Assembly: GCA_947095585.1 (NCBI GenBank)
Contig: OX352762.1
Span: forward strand, 9,651,969 to 9,715,968
Source: Nephrocerus scutellatus
Taxonomy: Eukaryota; Arthropoda; Insecta; Diptera; Pipunculidae
Direction: 5' to 3'
Length of the DNA stretch: 64,000 nucleotides
Shown here: positions 34,640-45,782 of the stretch, one piece after another
Layout: each line of letters begins with the position of its first letter
How positions within the stretch are numbered: position 1 is the stretch's first letter
The notes under the pieces: generated by a model
The model's database searches: none
What the model was told of the DNA's origin: nothing
The model's input: only the letters and a program-made list of their open reading frames with translations
Program-made: the position numbers and the translations under genes

Positions 34640-35029
34640 ATAGATGGAAAAGCTTACGCAATGGTGGAGATGTATTTTTGATGGTGTGATTGGACGAAAT
34701 CCCAATCTTAAGATTTCAATGAATTATGTTCGTTTCTTTTTTTTTTCTTTAGGCATAGTTTTTTTGTTATTTTCGTCATCAAAATAGGGTAATACCCCTT
34801 CAAGATCTCTGAGCAACTTCTCCATAAAATTCTCGAATATCTCAATAGCGAAGAGATTCCGAATGGTAACGGGAGTGGGTTACAATCTTCTGGAGCATAG
34901 ACACGACAATTTTGATTACGCCTGTGCTAAATCCGATTTAGCGAAGACGCTTTCTGTGTCGATTTGCGACAACAATGTGCTAATAGCTCGAATTTGGAAT
35001 CAGTGCGGTCTTATCGCCTTGTTATGTGT
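34640..35029. other. No gene recognised between two RT fragments
   Basis: About 390 bases with a T-rich tract at 34735-34755. An endonuclease part of the following I-group fragment might be hidden here, but I cannot read it. Confidence 0.3.
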
Positions 35030-35570
35030 TGACTCGTAGTCCCCAAAAATTCGAATGGTGCCATACCCCTTGTGATGGTTGAATTCGTCGAGGAGAAAAT
35101 CGAATTTGTTGAACGCTAGAATCGATTTGCAAGGACTCTGGTGAGACAATATAACAGCCCAGCTCATAACTAAATTGATTATAGAAGCCCCCCCCCGTAA
35201 CACTAATGAACAACAAGGTCAAGGAACTCACCCGAACCTTTAATATAGAGCTGTCGTCTTCCTGCACTCTGACTCGTTCTAGAGGCAAGAAAAAACCCCA
35301 TTGGTGGTCTTCGGATTTGGGTCTTATCAGGAACAGCTGCAGAAAGATATTCAATACAGCTACCAGATTAGAGACAAAATTATACAAAAAAAGAGAGGAA
35401 AGCTAAGCGAGTATCCTGGAGACTCTTCTGCAACAAAATAAAAGAATCTTCCCAGGCTTTTAGGTGAAGCAAAATCCAATGCCTAGCTCTTTTTAAAAAG
35501 CAGACGACTCCCTCTGGCGAATAATCGTTCAATCTGCTTTTAGACACACACTTGCCGGGCTGTTCCCATG
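35030..35570 (+). mobile_element. I-group non-LTR fragment, endonuclease-RT linker
   Basis: The plus strand gives NNKVKELTRTFNIELSSSCT, then RGKKKPHWWSSDLGLIRNSC and RKIFNTATR. This is the Trp-Trp linker that follows the endonuclease in I/LOA-like elements. A poly-C tract at 35189-35197 disrupts the frame just before it. Further decayed linker extends to about 35570, where a GCTCACG minisatellite begins. The RT itself is absent. Confidence 0.7.
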
Positions 35571-35574
35571 TCAC

Positions 35575-35835
35575 GTCAGGACTCACGTCCTCAAGGCTTG
35601 CAACAGGCTCACGCGCTCATGCTTACGTCACCACCCAAGTTCACGTCCTACTCGTGAAGGCTCACGTCGCCCAAGTTTACGCCCTACTAGTCACGTAAAT
35701 CCACTCAAGCTCACGTCACAACGTTCACTTCAGGCTCACGCATATCGACTCACGCATACAGGCTCACGCATACGGGCCCAAGCATTCCGGCTCACGAACT
35801 CAGGTACACATCGCCAAAGCACACGGCTTCAGGTT
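35575..35835 (+). repeat. Minisatellite of GGCTCACGCAT-like units, inverse of the 9.9-kb array
   Basis: Degenerate units of about 14-17 bp with the core (A/G)GCTCACG(C/T) run through this stretch. The reverse complement of the array at 9880-10050 has the same core (CAAGCTCACGCATCG), so the two arrays are related but inverted. Confidence 0.7.
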
Positions 35836-36004
35836 CACACTAGATTACCCACGCAGCGGACATCTAATTTGAATTATAAATACATTACGAAATTTAATAA
35901 AGACTGAATTACATTGAATTGAAGTCCCACTAAAAAAAATTTATTGCAACGACCCATTTTTACTTGAACCCTGATCACCGGGCTTACCCCGGCTGGGAAA
36001 ACAC

Positions 36005-36130
36005 CGTTACACTATCGAGATGTCCTGCCCAGCAGAGCCTATCGAACTTTATTCTCTTCACGATGTCAACAACGCGATAACGATCGCAGATCTCTTCATT
36101 TTAGAGTCTCCGGAATCGAATGGAACCTAA
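36005..36130 (-). mobile_element. RTE-clade fragment, C-terminal region
   Basis: The minus strand reads EICDRYRVVDIVKRIKFDRL followed by CWAGHL. The same order (DRYRDVDIVKRR, WWAGHLARM) is seen near 61930-61990 in the longer RTE copy. Only about 40 codons remain. Confidence 0.65.
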
Positions 36131-36212
36131 CTCCCGTTTTTAAGTATTTTTTTCATATAGAATGGATTTTATTTCAGGAACTACTGAGTTGTAAGGCGGT
36201 GGCGGTCTCTTA

Positions 36213-36797
36213 TATAGGGTTTTTCAATAAGAGCACTTCAACTTTTTTTTTGAATAAAACACAAATTGTTCGACTTTTGAACTCACTTTTTTTTTATTAA
36301 CGAATGTGAACATATACATATGATACATTTAAGTATGAAACTCGATTTCTTTTGCATGACCACCGCGTGCACGTTTTACGAAGTGAGCCTCATCGCTGAA
36401 GATGATTTTTCGGTGAAAATCTGCATCATTTTCGATTTGCTCTTGAGCCCAATTCACGAATCGGCGTCGCTTCAAATGGTCAAATGGCTTTAGTTGTTGT
36501 GTCAGCTTGATCTTATACGGATGTAGGCCAAGATCTTTACTATACGGTCGATTGTCGAATGGGCTGGCTTGTTAAATGGACCGTAAAATGGCCGTAATGC
36601 TCTTAAAAAAGCGGCAACAGAACAATTATTTTGATAAAAAATTTGCACAATTTGCAATCGCTGTTCACATGTATAGCGTTCCATAAAAAAATGTATACCA
36701 ATGAAGTTTCCAAATAACAAAAGAACAATAAAAAATATGGCGTCATTCGCCGTCTCTATTGAAGAAAAGTTAAAGCGCAGTTGTTGAAACACCTTAT
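36213..36797 (-). mobile_element. Internally deleted Tc1/mariner-type transposon, copy 2
   Basis: Reverse-oriented sister of the element at 3783-4364, with the ends TATAAGGTGTTTCAACAA and TATAGGGTTTTTCAATAAG. It carries the same transposase pieces: YTCEQRLQIVQIFYQNN, STIDRIVK, the jump to LGLHPYKIKLTQQLKP, IIFSDEAHF, then the jump to RARGGHAKEIEFHT. The same two deletion joins in two well-separated copies show that the shortened form itself transposed. The first open frame (96 codons) is uninterrupted but cannot give a working enzyme. Confidence 0.85.
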
Positions 36798-38550
36798 AGT
36801 TTCAATAGATCTTCGTGTCAAGAAAATTTTATAAAAAAAAAACTTATCACAAGAAGACAAGTGAAAGTGGTTTCGAATATTTATTTTCCAACCAATTTCA
36901 CTAATAGCACGTTACATTACTGGGCATCTGCCTATTCCAAGTTTGAAAATTGCACCTTGCCAGCAGCCGTTTTTAAATTATTCGTTGGAGAGGAGCCATT
37001 TTTTTTATTAGGAGATCCTTGCTTGCAATAGCATTCAATGGGAACACATAGGATCCATTTCGGTAGCATAAGACTACTTATTGTCGACTTACCGGTTCCC
37101 AAAAATTGTACATATATTTTTCGAATTTTAGAGTTCGCTAAGGTTCAGTAAGCTGCTTCACTGCCGAAGCAATCTACCAAAAGCTATTTCTTGCTAAGAA
37201 AAACTTACTGGCAGCTTTAGGAAAGTCTCTATTTGAGCGTGCGAATAAAAATGGTCACACAAAAGTCCTTCTACAAACATTAACACACCTGTTATGTAGA
37301 GCTTCTCTGGACCGCCTTGGACCGCAACGGTCTGTCGCGCCGAATATTATAATTATTATTATGTAGATATGCAAAGAAGCAAATTGCTTCTATAGACTCA
37401 TATACAGGTTTAAATTCAAGTTCACGATGATTGATTGTTACTTTTGAACTGCCATTGGAATCATTATTAAAATAAATGTCTTGGCGTGAAAACAAACAAA
37501 CAAAAGCGATTTAAAAACCGGAGGACTTTTTGTAATCTGGACGAAAAAAAAATAAATGCCCACACAGGTAACTTGTAGCGACACACACAAAGTAACATCC
37601 TGTCACTGTCCTGATTGGATGCATTCGATTTTCTTCCTCGTTAAGGTAACATACGTGTGTCCAGTCCAAGTCTGCTGCAAAAAGCTGCATTAGTCACTAC
37701 ATTGATCTTGTCTTACAAGAACATATTGCCGCTCTTCAGTTCTATTGAAAGAAATTTCCACATCACCAGAGCTCATTCCGGGCGATAAATTTCATGATAT
37801 ATGGATCAGGCATTACATGGCCCTTCGGTCTGTTGGCGAAGTTCATCGATTGGAAGAGAGGAGATAAACTGAAAAGCTGTAGGAGTTTCAGAGTAGTGAT
37901 GGGATGATATCAGAAGAAGTGACAGACACCTACTGTGACGGCTTAGGAATAAATTGAATCACTTTCATTGGTTAGTTGGTCAGCATCGAAATAAGCTCAT
38001 CGTCTGTATCACTGGAAGTCATATCATAAAAACGCAGCCAGACGTACAGTATTTCCTTGTTGAGGTTTTTATTGCTGCTTGTAACTGGAGGTTTGTTTGA
38101 TGCTTGGTAATGTCGATAGGGGTCGTCAGTGGAAGGACATATCATTAGTATTTATATAAAATACCAAAATAGGAAAACTGATATTAAGTCATAATTAAAG
38201 GAAAAAGAAGCAGACGCCCAAAGTATGGGAAGCGTGGACTCTAGTAACAAGCTTAGTTAAATTTTTTGGCACCAATGAAAAAAAGATATCTTCGAAAGGA
38301 TCTTTGATCAGTTGAATATTATTCACTTTGCTTTACATCTGTGCTAATAAGTTAATGGGTGCTAATGTCTGTTTTTTGATTTATCAGCACAGCCAAAAGA
38401 ACATTCAACGTAGCTCCTAAAGTATTGGAGCTAGCTGATAAAATTTTCATTTGACACATAAGTTGTTATTCAGATTAAATTTTTTGGCAATTTATGTTTC
38501 AAGAAAATAAATCCTATTTTAATAAATGCTAAATTTGTCAAGCCACTTAA
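36798..38550. other. No gene recognised apart from a SINE tail
   Basis: AT-rich sequence with no domain seen. The only repeat I can name inside is the SINE 3' tail at 37302-37372. Confidence 0.4.
37302..37372 (+). mobile_element. SINE 3' tail fragment
   Basis: GCCTTGGACCGCAACGGTCT followed by GTCGCGCC and an (ATT)n-like tail matches the 3' part of the SINE on the minus strand near 60990-61025. The tRNA-like head is absent, as expected for 5' truncation. Confidence 0.65.
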
Positions 38551-38556
38551 GCTATT

Positions 38557-39551
38557 ATATATAGGGTGTCCCAATAAGCGGTTCAAATTTGACATACCAG
38601 TTATTATGGCTCTGGCAACACTAATGTCATTCTTTCTTTGCCAGAAACTCAGCATATTATTTCTAGTTGACGAACTGAGTCGCTCAACGCTTCAGCAAAT
38701 GTGGGAAATGTTGGAAATTTACTTCCACAACAAAGACAATTGGTTCTAAATCGCAAGAAAATGTCGTCCAAAATTTGGTGAAAACACAGGACACACACCC
38801 AACGGTTTCAAGAAGTTTGTGCATAAAGTGCATGATACGGGCTACCTAGTCGACAATCCAACGCGAACCCGTGATTGTCGTGTTCGATCAGCCGAAAATA
38901 ACCCCAAGGTGGACGAAAATGTTCGCCAACGGCCGAGAACATCAATTCGTCAACGTGCATCGGAAATGAACATCAGCCGGTCTTCTGTGCAACGAATTCT
39001 GCGTAAAAATCTTGGTTTGTGGCCCAATAAAGCTCAGTTGGTCCAGCAATTGAAGCCCCGTGACCATCCGTTTCGATATCGACCAACTCGAAATTGATGA
39101 GGATTTTGCTCAAAAAATCATCTTTTCGGACGGGGTGCATTTCCATCTCGGTGGGTTGTTGCATTTGGGGATCAGAAAATCCACATGGATATGTGGAGAA
39201 GCCAATGCATCCATTGCGTGTAACTGTTTGGTGCGGCTTGTGGCGTGGCGGCATTATTGGGCCGTATTTCTTCGAACATGAGGCCGGCACGACCGTTACG
39301 GTCAACAGAATCGACTACCGCCACATGTTAACAACTTTTTTGTGGCCATATCTTAAAGATAATGGTTTGGACGACCTTTGCTTCCAGCAAGATGGTGCGT
39401 CATGCCACACATCGGGCTTTAAATAGCGGAAGTGCGTTAAAAGTTCGATGGCCGTATCATCAGTCGAAACGGTCACGTGAATTGGCCGGCAAGAAGCTGT
39501 GAATTGACGCCTTTGGATTTTTATTTGTGGAATTCCGTGAAAGAATTCACC
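38557..39551 (+). mobile_element. Tc1/mariner-type transposon, nearly full transposase, 3' end lost
   Basis: It starts with a TATATAGGGTGTCCCAATAA end, related to the ends of the two short derivatives. The plus strand encodes DNA-binding and linker parts (DNPTRTRDCRVRSAENNPKV, RQRASEMNISRSSVQRILRK, NLGLWPNKAQLVQQLKPRDH). The catalytic core follows: IIFSDG (first Asp), WCGLWRGGIIGPYFFEHEAG, DDLCFQQDGASCHTS (second Asp) and SCELTPLDFYLWNSVKEF, where the third acidic residue appears as Glu in the usual SCDLTP. Frameshifts at about 39060-39100 and a stop near 39424 disable it. The right end is cut at 39551 where an RT fragment begins. It may be a diverged relative of the full element that moved the short derivatives. 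Confidence 0.85.
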
Positions 39552-39552
39552 G

Positions 39553-40412
39553 CATAAACGCCGGTGTTCCTCAAGGCTCTGTTTTATCTCCGACACTCTT
39601 TCTGATTTTCAAGTCAAGGGATTATATAATAGAGTTGAATTTAACGCTTCTAAAACCCAATGCTGTCTTCTGTCGTCCAAGCGTAATTTAAACCCCAAAC
39701 CGTTATCCATGAATGGATCTTGAATCAAAGAAACCGAAAAACTCTCAATTCTCGATATGTGCGTAAACAACAAGCTTCGCTGGAATGACTACATATTTGC
39801 CATCGCCAAAAATGCTGCGAGATGTTTAGGTTTCCTAAAACGGTGCCAGATGTACTTTACTCCTTCATATCTGGCTATTATTTGCAAGACGTATATTCTC
39901 CCTAAACTTAAATACAACTGTATTGTCTGGGCAGGTGCCCCAGAGACCATATTGCATCTACTAGACAGAATTCAGAACAGCGCGATAAAACTTATTGGAG
40001 ACGTAAATATCGTGAATCGCGTGAATCGCTTGAACATCGTAGGAATGTTTCCTGTCTGTCACTGTTTTGCCCCTTTTTCCACAAGCGGTGTTCCAAAGAA
40101 ATATCAAGATGCATCCTACCCATTTTTGAACCAATCCGTAGTACCCCTGCCTCAACTCAAGCCCACGGGTCTACCATTAGACCTATCTTCGGACGTACTA
40201 ACAAATTCAGAGATTCCTTCTTTAGCCGCACTATATTTATATGGAATGAATTGTCCGATTCTGTGTTTCCGAATTTGTATAATCCGCAGTCATTTAAGAC
40301 TAATAGATACATGCATAGAAATCTCACCTTTTCCTCTCCTTAATTTTCTAACGCCCACGCTGTGCACTGTTAGGGTGCAAATCCCTTTAGCGTGTGTATA
40401 TTATAAAAAAAA
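39553..40412 (+). mobile_element. CR1-like non-LTR retrotransposon, RT to 3' tail with the catalytic block deleted
   Basis: The plus strand begins NAGVPQGSVLSPTLFLIF and jumps over the YADD block to VEFNASKTQCCLLSSKRNL. An open frame (39757-40512) follows: CVNNKLRWNDYIFAIAKNAA, RCLGFLKRCQMYFTPSYLAI, YILPKLKYNCIVWAGAPETI and LHLLDRIQNSAIKLIGDVN. The end of the protein is frameshifted (NPQSFKTNRYMHRNL). There is no RNase H. The 3' tail holds CCCACGCTGTGC, then CCCTTTAGCGTGTG and an A run at 40405-40414. The deletion removes the polymerase active site, so it is dead. Confidence 0.8.
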
Positions 40413-40494
40413 AACTTACTTGGTATCGCAACCAAAAGTATCGATGCCAAAATTACTTGGTATCAAAAAAAAGTGTCGAGTATTTACTTGTATC

Positions 40495-40765
40495 GGTTTA
40501 TCCTTTTTGTAGTAGTCGTGGTTTGGCTGAAGTTGTCTATTGGCGAAAGGCATTTAACATAATTGCTGACGTAAATTACTACACCTCAAGTTTAGAAACC
40601 AACCAAGAAATCACTATGATCCACAGGCATTTAAAACACAAACTCATAGACATCTCTTGGTTTCTCCTCCATTTCCTTAACACCCACGCTGTGCCAAGCA
40701 TGTAGCAGAGCATTACAAGGGTGTGAACCCCTTTAAGCGTGTCACGAATTATTTAAAAAAAACTA
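40495..40765 (+). mobile_element. CR1-like 3' end, second copy
   Basis: HRHLKHKLIDISWFLLHFLN followed by CCACGCTGTGCCAAGCATG, then CCCTTTAAGCGTGTCACG and an A run at 40756. It repeats the end of the preceding element with a slightly longer 3' UTR. Between the two, at 40420-40480, ACTTGGTATC occurs twice. Confidence 0.65.
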
Positions 40766-40857
40766 CATAACGTGACAATAAACTATAGAGCTCAGTACTT
40801 TAACTAAAAACTGTGTGGATATGCCAACAGAACCTTTCTGTAGATAAAGATGTATTG

Positions 40858-40945
40858 TCAGTGTCGGTGGTGCACTGGTTAGGAACATTGGCTACTACTC
40901 GGAGAACACCAGGTTCGATTCCCGGCGCGTCCAAAAAACAAACAA
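40858..40945 (+). mobile_element. tRNA-like SINE head, different from the 61-kb family
   Basis: GTCGGTGGTGCACTGGTTAG (A-box-like) is followed 45 bases later by CAGGTTCGATTCCCGGCG, a perfect B box, then by A-rich sequence. The ends do not pair as an acceptor stem, so a working tRNA is unlikely. The body (to perhaps 41170) shares nothing I can see with the other SINEs. A CCCACGCTGTGC word at 41182 suggests a CR1-like 3' end follows. Confidence 0.6.
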
Positions 40946-41239
40946 ATATTTCTAACCGCACTGATTATCTAGATTATAAGTACACATGATACGATGATGT
41001 ACACGTGATATCCAGTTGCCATATACTGCTGTATTCACATGTACAGTTGTGTGGATGTATGAACTAATATAGGATGTAGTGCTATCAATGTTGGCTTATG
41101 GGCAAGCAATATTCTATTTTGCGAGTGATCGGGTATGAGCTCTACTCTAGCACTAAAACACTTACTTCCAAATATTTCCAAGCCCACGCTGTGCCTAGGC
41201 GCTGCGTACGTGCGCTAGTAATATATAAACAATAAAAAG

Positions 41240-41500
41240 GTTTTTAGAAATCGTTGCCGATCCAACAAAATGCTAATGTCAGTATTGACCCATACCAGTG
41301 TGACTTCATGCCATGAAAATACACAACTGATCATCCCTTAGGTAGATGGTGGAACAACAACACCGTCTATTTACAGACTTCAAAGTCTGCCTATGGTAGC
41401 ATGCCATGATAGAACTTTATAAAACCATGAGAGGAATCCACATTCAAAATAAACTGACACAGCTATTTAGGTTGACCATTAAAAATGTTATCTATTACGG
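41240..41500 (+). mobile_element. RTE-clade RT fragment
   Basis: The plus strand reads QHRLFTDFKVCLW, then MIELYKTMRG, IQNKLTQLFRLTIKNV. It matches the FIDFKAAYDS...ELYKAM...NKLTRL stretch of the RTE at 18120-18240, with the Ala-Tyr-Asp part corrupted. Short and disabled. Confidence 0.65.
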
Positions 41501-43490
41501 CTAGCCTGGGTACTCTCTAACTAAGCGTTCTTGCCCTTGTTCTTTCGCTTGATTTTCGCTCATTGCTCATTGCTCAGTATACCAAAAGATGTGAACGTAT
41601 ATCACCAAAATCTAATTACCGCATAAACATCATACCGAAAGAAGGAGTATTTTCCCCAATTGATAATTATTCTCAGTTGATTTTCTTTAATTTCAACCAG
41701 GAAGAATAATGACGTCTTCCATTTGCATGTGTATCAAACAAAACTCGTCACAAATACTGCGAAGACGTACAAGACACAGTAAACGGAAGGTGCATTCCAC
41801 TGCACTGTAAGACGATATTAACGATGTCAGGGAATGTGCTAGGGCGTGATGCCTTGCGAACACCCTTCGCATTTAAATTCGGAAGAGTTCCTCCATTATT
41901 CATTGCATTTTGCATTTGGGATTTCACACAGCAGCATCAGCAATTGGAAGTCTTAGCTGGATGGTAATGCGAATGGATCATCCGGTACAAAGGAGCGCAC
42001 ACACCCTGTGAGGTACTCGAGTTCACGCTAGATAAGCGCGCAGTTCAGTTCAATCCGGATGTCTCGCCATATCTTGTGCCATTTGTGACACCAAGCAATG
42101 TGTATGTAGGTATACCCTATCTACATGTAGTATATAGCGAATAATGGAATAAAAATTAGGTGTACGTGATGTAGCAGCTCTTAGAACAGGATGCCAACAG
42201 TGGACAGAGGACTGATACCATGAATAAGTGGCAACATGAAATACAGCAGTCAACCGGCAAGAATTATCCTGAATCTTGCTTACAAGTATGTATGTTGTGA
42301 CGTACACTTCTTCTACGCGTTGGTGTTATAAAAATATCGTTTAACCTTTCCTCGACAACAAGACTATTCCAATGAATTCCAAGGAAATCTAAAATCGACA
42401 TTCTGATGAATTTACATTCGTATGCAAGGAACGCGACATCTCCGGCAACGTTGCGTATCTTGGTGAATGTCTGTACTTTTGTAGAAAAGAATGTAACTCC
42501 TCGTATAGAGCGCCTTCAATCGAAATGTCCAAGAATCAAATGCTTCTCATTCCTCTGATATATATTTTGTGTGCATTTCGCATACCCACATAAAATCCAT
42601 CCATCCATCCTTCCGTCTGTCGGTCTGCCCGCCAGTCCAGCCGTGCGAATGGTCCGAGTCAAATCAATTGTGAAATGGCCAATTCGTGACCTCGTCCGAA
42701 TTCTTTTGTTGTAGTAGCTTGTGCTAAAGAATTTCTACATTTTGTACGTGGAATTGGTAAGCATCAGTGGAAGCGTCCGTCCGTCGAAGAGGATTCAAAT
42801 AAATTGACAGGATTTTGTTTCCTTCTTTAATTTTTTTTACCTTAATCTCAAATGCGCAGAGTCTTCTTCTTAAGGATACGAGGCACGAAATTTGGCAATT
42901 AGTTTCCATTCAAATTTTGCGATCGCGAATTAATACGAGTAGGTTGGTGTTAGGTGAAGGATTTGACATGACCGAAGAGCAATGGTGCGGAGAGAACGAT
43001 GATAAATGTCAGATGAAATTTATTCGAAGGTTTTGTTATTAAAAGAAATAGAGAATTTCTTGAGAATCAAAATTGAGTTGTCCTAGTGTCTACTTAATCA
43101 AGGACTTTGCCTTAATCTTAATGATTTGAAAATAAGTTAAATTTTATACTTTACGAGCAAAGGTATGTTTTTTAAAATTTCAGAAAATTCAAGAAGAAAG
43201 CTTAAACTTGGAAATTGTAAATGAAGTCTCGGGAAAACTTCACTAGCAACACAGAACGTTTATAATTTGCTTTGCCATTATCTTTGGATTTCGACATCGA
43301 TTCCAAATGGAATTGACATCTCTTATGATCGGCTATTTCCAAGTGGTTTCAAAAATTGGTTTATTGGACGTGACAACGTCTCACTACAAGGTTTAAGGGG
43401 TACATTTTCCAAAAATCGAATGTTAAATGTCCTCTGTTGTGTCACTACTTCACTTCACTTGCCCGTGGGTCGGTCGTCGGTCGTCTGTCG
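41501..43490. other. No gene recognised
   Basis: About 2 kb without domains or named repeats. CATC words repeat at 42597-42612. Open frames of 61-91 codons are scattered on both strands and are not convincing. Confidence 0.4.
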
Positions 43491-43494
43491 TGGA

Positions 43495-43935
43495 ATCTTG
43501 CGATCAATTTTTAACCTACTTACCAAAGCCCGATTTTATTGAAATTTTGCACACATCTGTATTTCCGGAGACAACACTTTCTATTAAAATTTGGGGTCGG
43601 GGGGCTCCCATACAAATATTTCACAAAATTTTACTCGTTTTTTTTTTTCAAATTTTATACACATGTGTATCTCTGATGGACAACATTTTTTTTTTTTTAA
43701 AATTTTGGAGACCCCTGGCCCCGGGTTCGTGGGGCCCCATAAAATTTTTTTAAAAAAAATTAACCCGATTTTCTTCAAATTTTATATACGTATGTATCTC
43801 CGATGGAAAACACTTTTTGTGCAATTTTGGAGATGAAGTTAGGCCAGGAGCGCTCATTTAAATTTCTTCAAAATTAATTTGATTTTATTCAAACTTTGCA
43901 CACATGTGTATCTGCGATAAGAGAATTTACCTGAA
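43495..43935 (+). repeat. Tandem array of ~115-130-bp units, dispersed family
   Basis: Four degenerate units each hold a T-rich start and TTCAAATTTTATAYAC or ATTGAAATTTTGCACAC, then (T)GTATCTCCGATGG-like words and AAATTTTGGAG. Single units occur at 6560-6690, 7970-8030 and 27005-27115. Long overlapping frames with repeated Phe/Lys words arise from the T-rich sequence and are not genes. Confidence 0.65.
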
Positions 43936-43939
43936 AATT

Positions 43940-44625
43940 TTTAATTTTTATGGTTTGTTTTTATTTCTCTCTGTCTCTGTTATGTACTCTGTTATATCAC
44001 ACTTTTAATATCCTCTGGGATTTGGTCTTAGGAACTAGAATTTTTTGAACTAAGGCATTTCTCAAGCGATTCGCATGAAATTTGGTATGTAGGACTAAGA
44101 TGCGGCTTCTAATTAAGTTCTGTAATAGTAGAATGCGGTATGCCTCGTTGAGTGGAGGAAACGAGGAGAAGCAAATGTCTTATTCAAATGCATGATGGAA
44201 TGAACATTTCAATTGTTGTTCTATTGTTCTCGTATTTGATGGGCAACTGAGGCTATGGTGTGATTTGGCCAGGCAGAAGATGATGCCGTAACATCATCCG
44301 ATGTCTGGTACCGTTACGGAGATAAAGCGAATTTTTTTGTTGTTTTTCTCTTTCCCCTTTCCCATTTGTACTCGTCCATATGATTGGGCGAATAAATAGG
44401 ATGATGTCGATGCGTATCCTGCGAAATGCCTGGTAAGTAACAAATACCCAATTGTGGCTGTTGCTGACCGGAAGAGCATTTGCCTAAAATTACCACCAAA
44501 GTGACTGTTACTACATACACGCTACACCGTATGCAAATTATGCGTCGCTGATGAGAGTATTGATGATAGAGATAGTGGTGTCGAAGTATGCAAACGAGCG
44601 TGGGTAGTCTGTAAAACAAGTAAAT
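43940..44625. other. No gene recognised
   Basis: Unclassified sequence leading up to the 5' end of the large CGCG element; opposed open frames at 44294-44750 lack any domain. Confidence 0.4.
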
Positions 44626-45104
44626 GTAAAAAAACTTCGTTTTCCGGGCCACACACCACTACACAGTCCTTTATTATTTGGTAATAATCCCAAAAATATC
44701 TGTTTTGGATGTCGGGGCTATATAAAATTTTTTTCCTTTTTCCACGCTTCACACGCGCTACATGCGACTCGCGACACGCGTTAAAAGCGGGATATCAAAA
44801 CGGGTCCCTCACATTGAGCCACTCACAAAATGTCAGCCCTCTAGGTCGTGCAAAAGATGGTTAAAAAAGACCTTAAAAAACGAGAAAATGGTTCGATTTC
44901 AAACCATCACACGTTTCACACGCGAAACGTGTCACGCATTATACGTGGAATATAAAAATACTATTTTGAACTTAGATATTTACAAAATTTTAACTCTTTA
45001 GTTAAAAAGGACCTCAAATAAGTCGAAAAAATACAAATTTCAACCCATCACACGCGCCACACGCGACTTACGTCATGTTTGGAATATAAATAATCCTATT
45101 CTGC

Positions 45105-45211
45105 GCTGCCAAACTGGATGACATCAGCTGGAAATCGGGACCGGTGGAGCGACTTTTTGCGGAAGGCCAGAACCGGACCCCGGTTGTAGAGCCAAATATG
45201 ATGATGATGAT
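45105..45211 (+). mobile_element. Very short 5'-truncated RTE insertion with target duplication
   Basis: CCAAACTGGATGACATCAGC to the (ATG)n tail is the last ~100 bases of the RTE family also seen at 1464-1632 and 61685. It is flanked by ATTCTGCGC on the left and ATTCTGCAC on the right, a likely 9-bp target duplication with one change, within CGCG repeat DNA. Confidence 0.75.
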
Positions 45212-45782
45212 TCTGCACTTAGACACTACAAATCTTTCAGATCTCTAAGTCGTTGGGAAGTTGGTTAAAAAGGACCACAAAAAAGTGAAAAAAAAAATTT
45301 CATCCCGTCACACGCGCCACATGCGGCACGCCACACATTCATTTATTCATTTGTTATAATCGCCAAAATATCTGTTTTTGAGGTTGGGGCTATATCAAAG
45401 AATTTTCTTTATCCACGCTTCACACACGCCACACGCGTCTAAAAGCTCACAAAATTTCAGCCTTCTAGGTCGTGTAAAAAGTTTTTAAAAAAGACCTTAA
45501 AAAAACGAGAAAATGGCGCGATTTCAAGCCATCATACGTTTCACACGCGAAACGTGACACGCGTCATACGTATAATTTAAAAAATTCTATTTTGGATTTA
45601 GACACTCACTCACATTTCAGCTGTCTAGGTCGTGTAGAAGTTGGTTAAAAAGGACCTCAACTAAGTCGAAAAAAAACAAAAATTTCAACCCATCACACGC
45701 GCCACACGCGACACGTGACACGCATAATACTTGGAACATAAAAAATGCTATTTTTGGTCATAGACACTCACAAAATTTCAGC

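Noticed and set aside
43584..43836. Long overlapping frames rich in Phe and Lys on both strands
   Set aside because: They arise from T-rich tandem repeat units, not from a gene.
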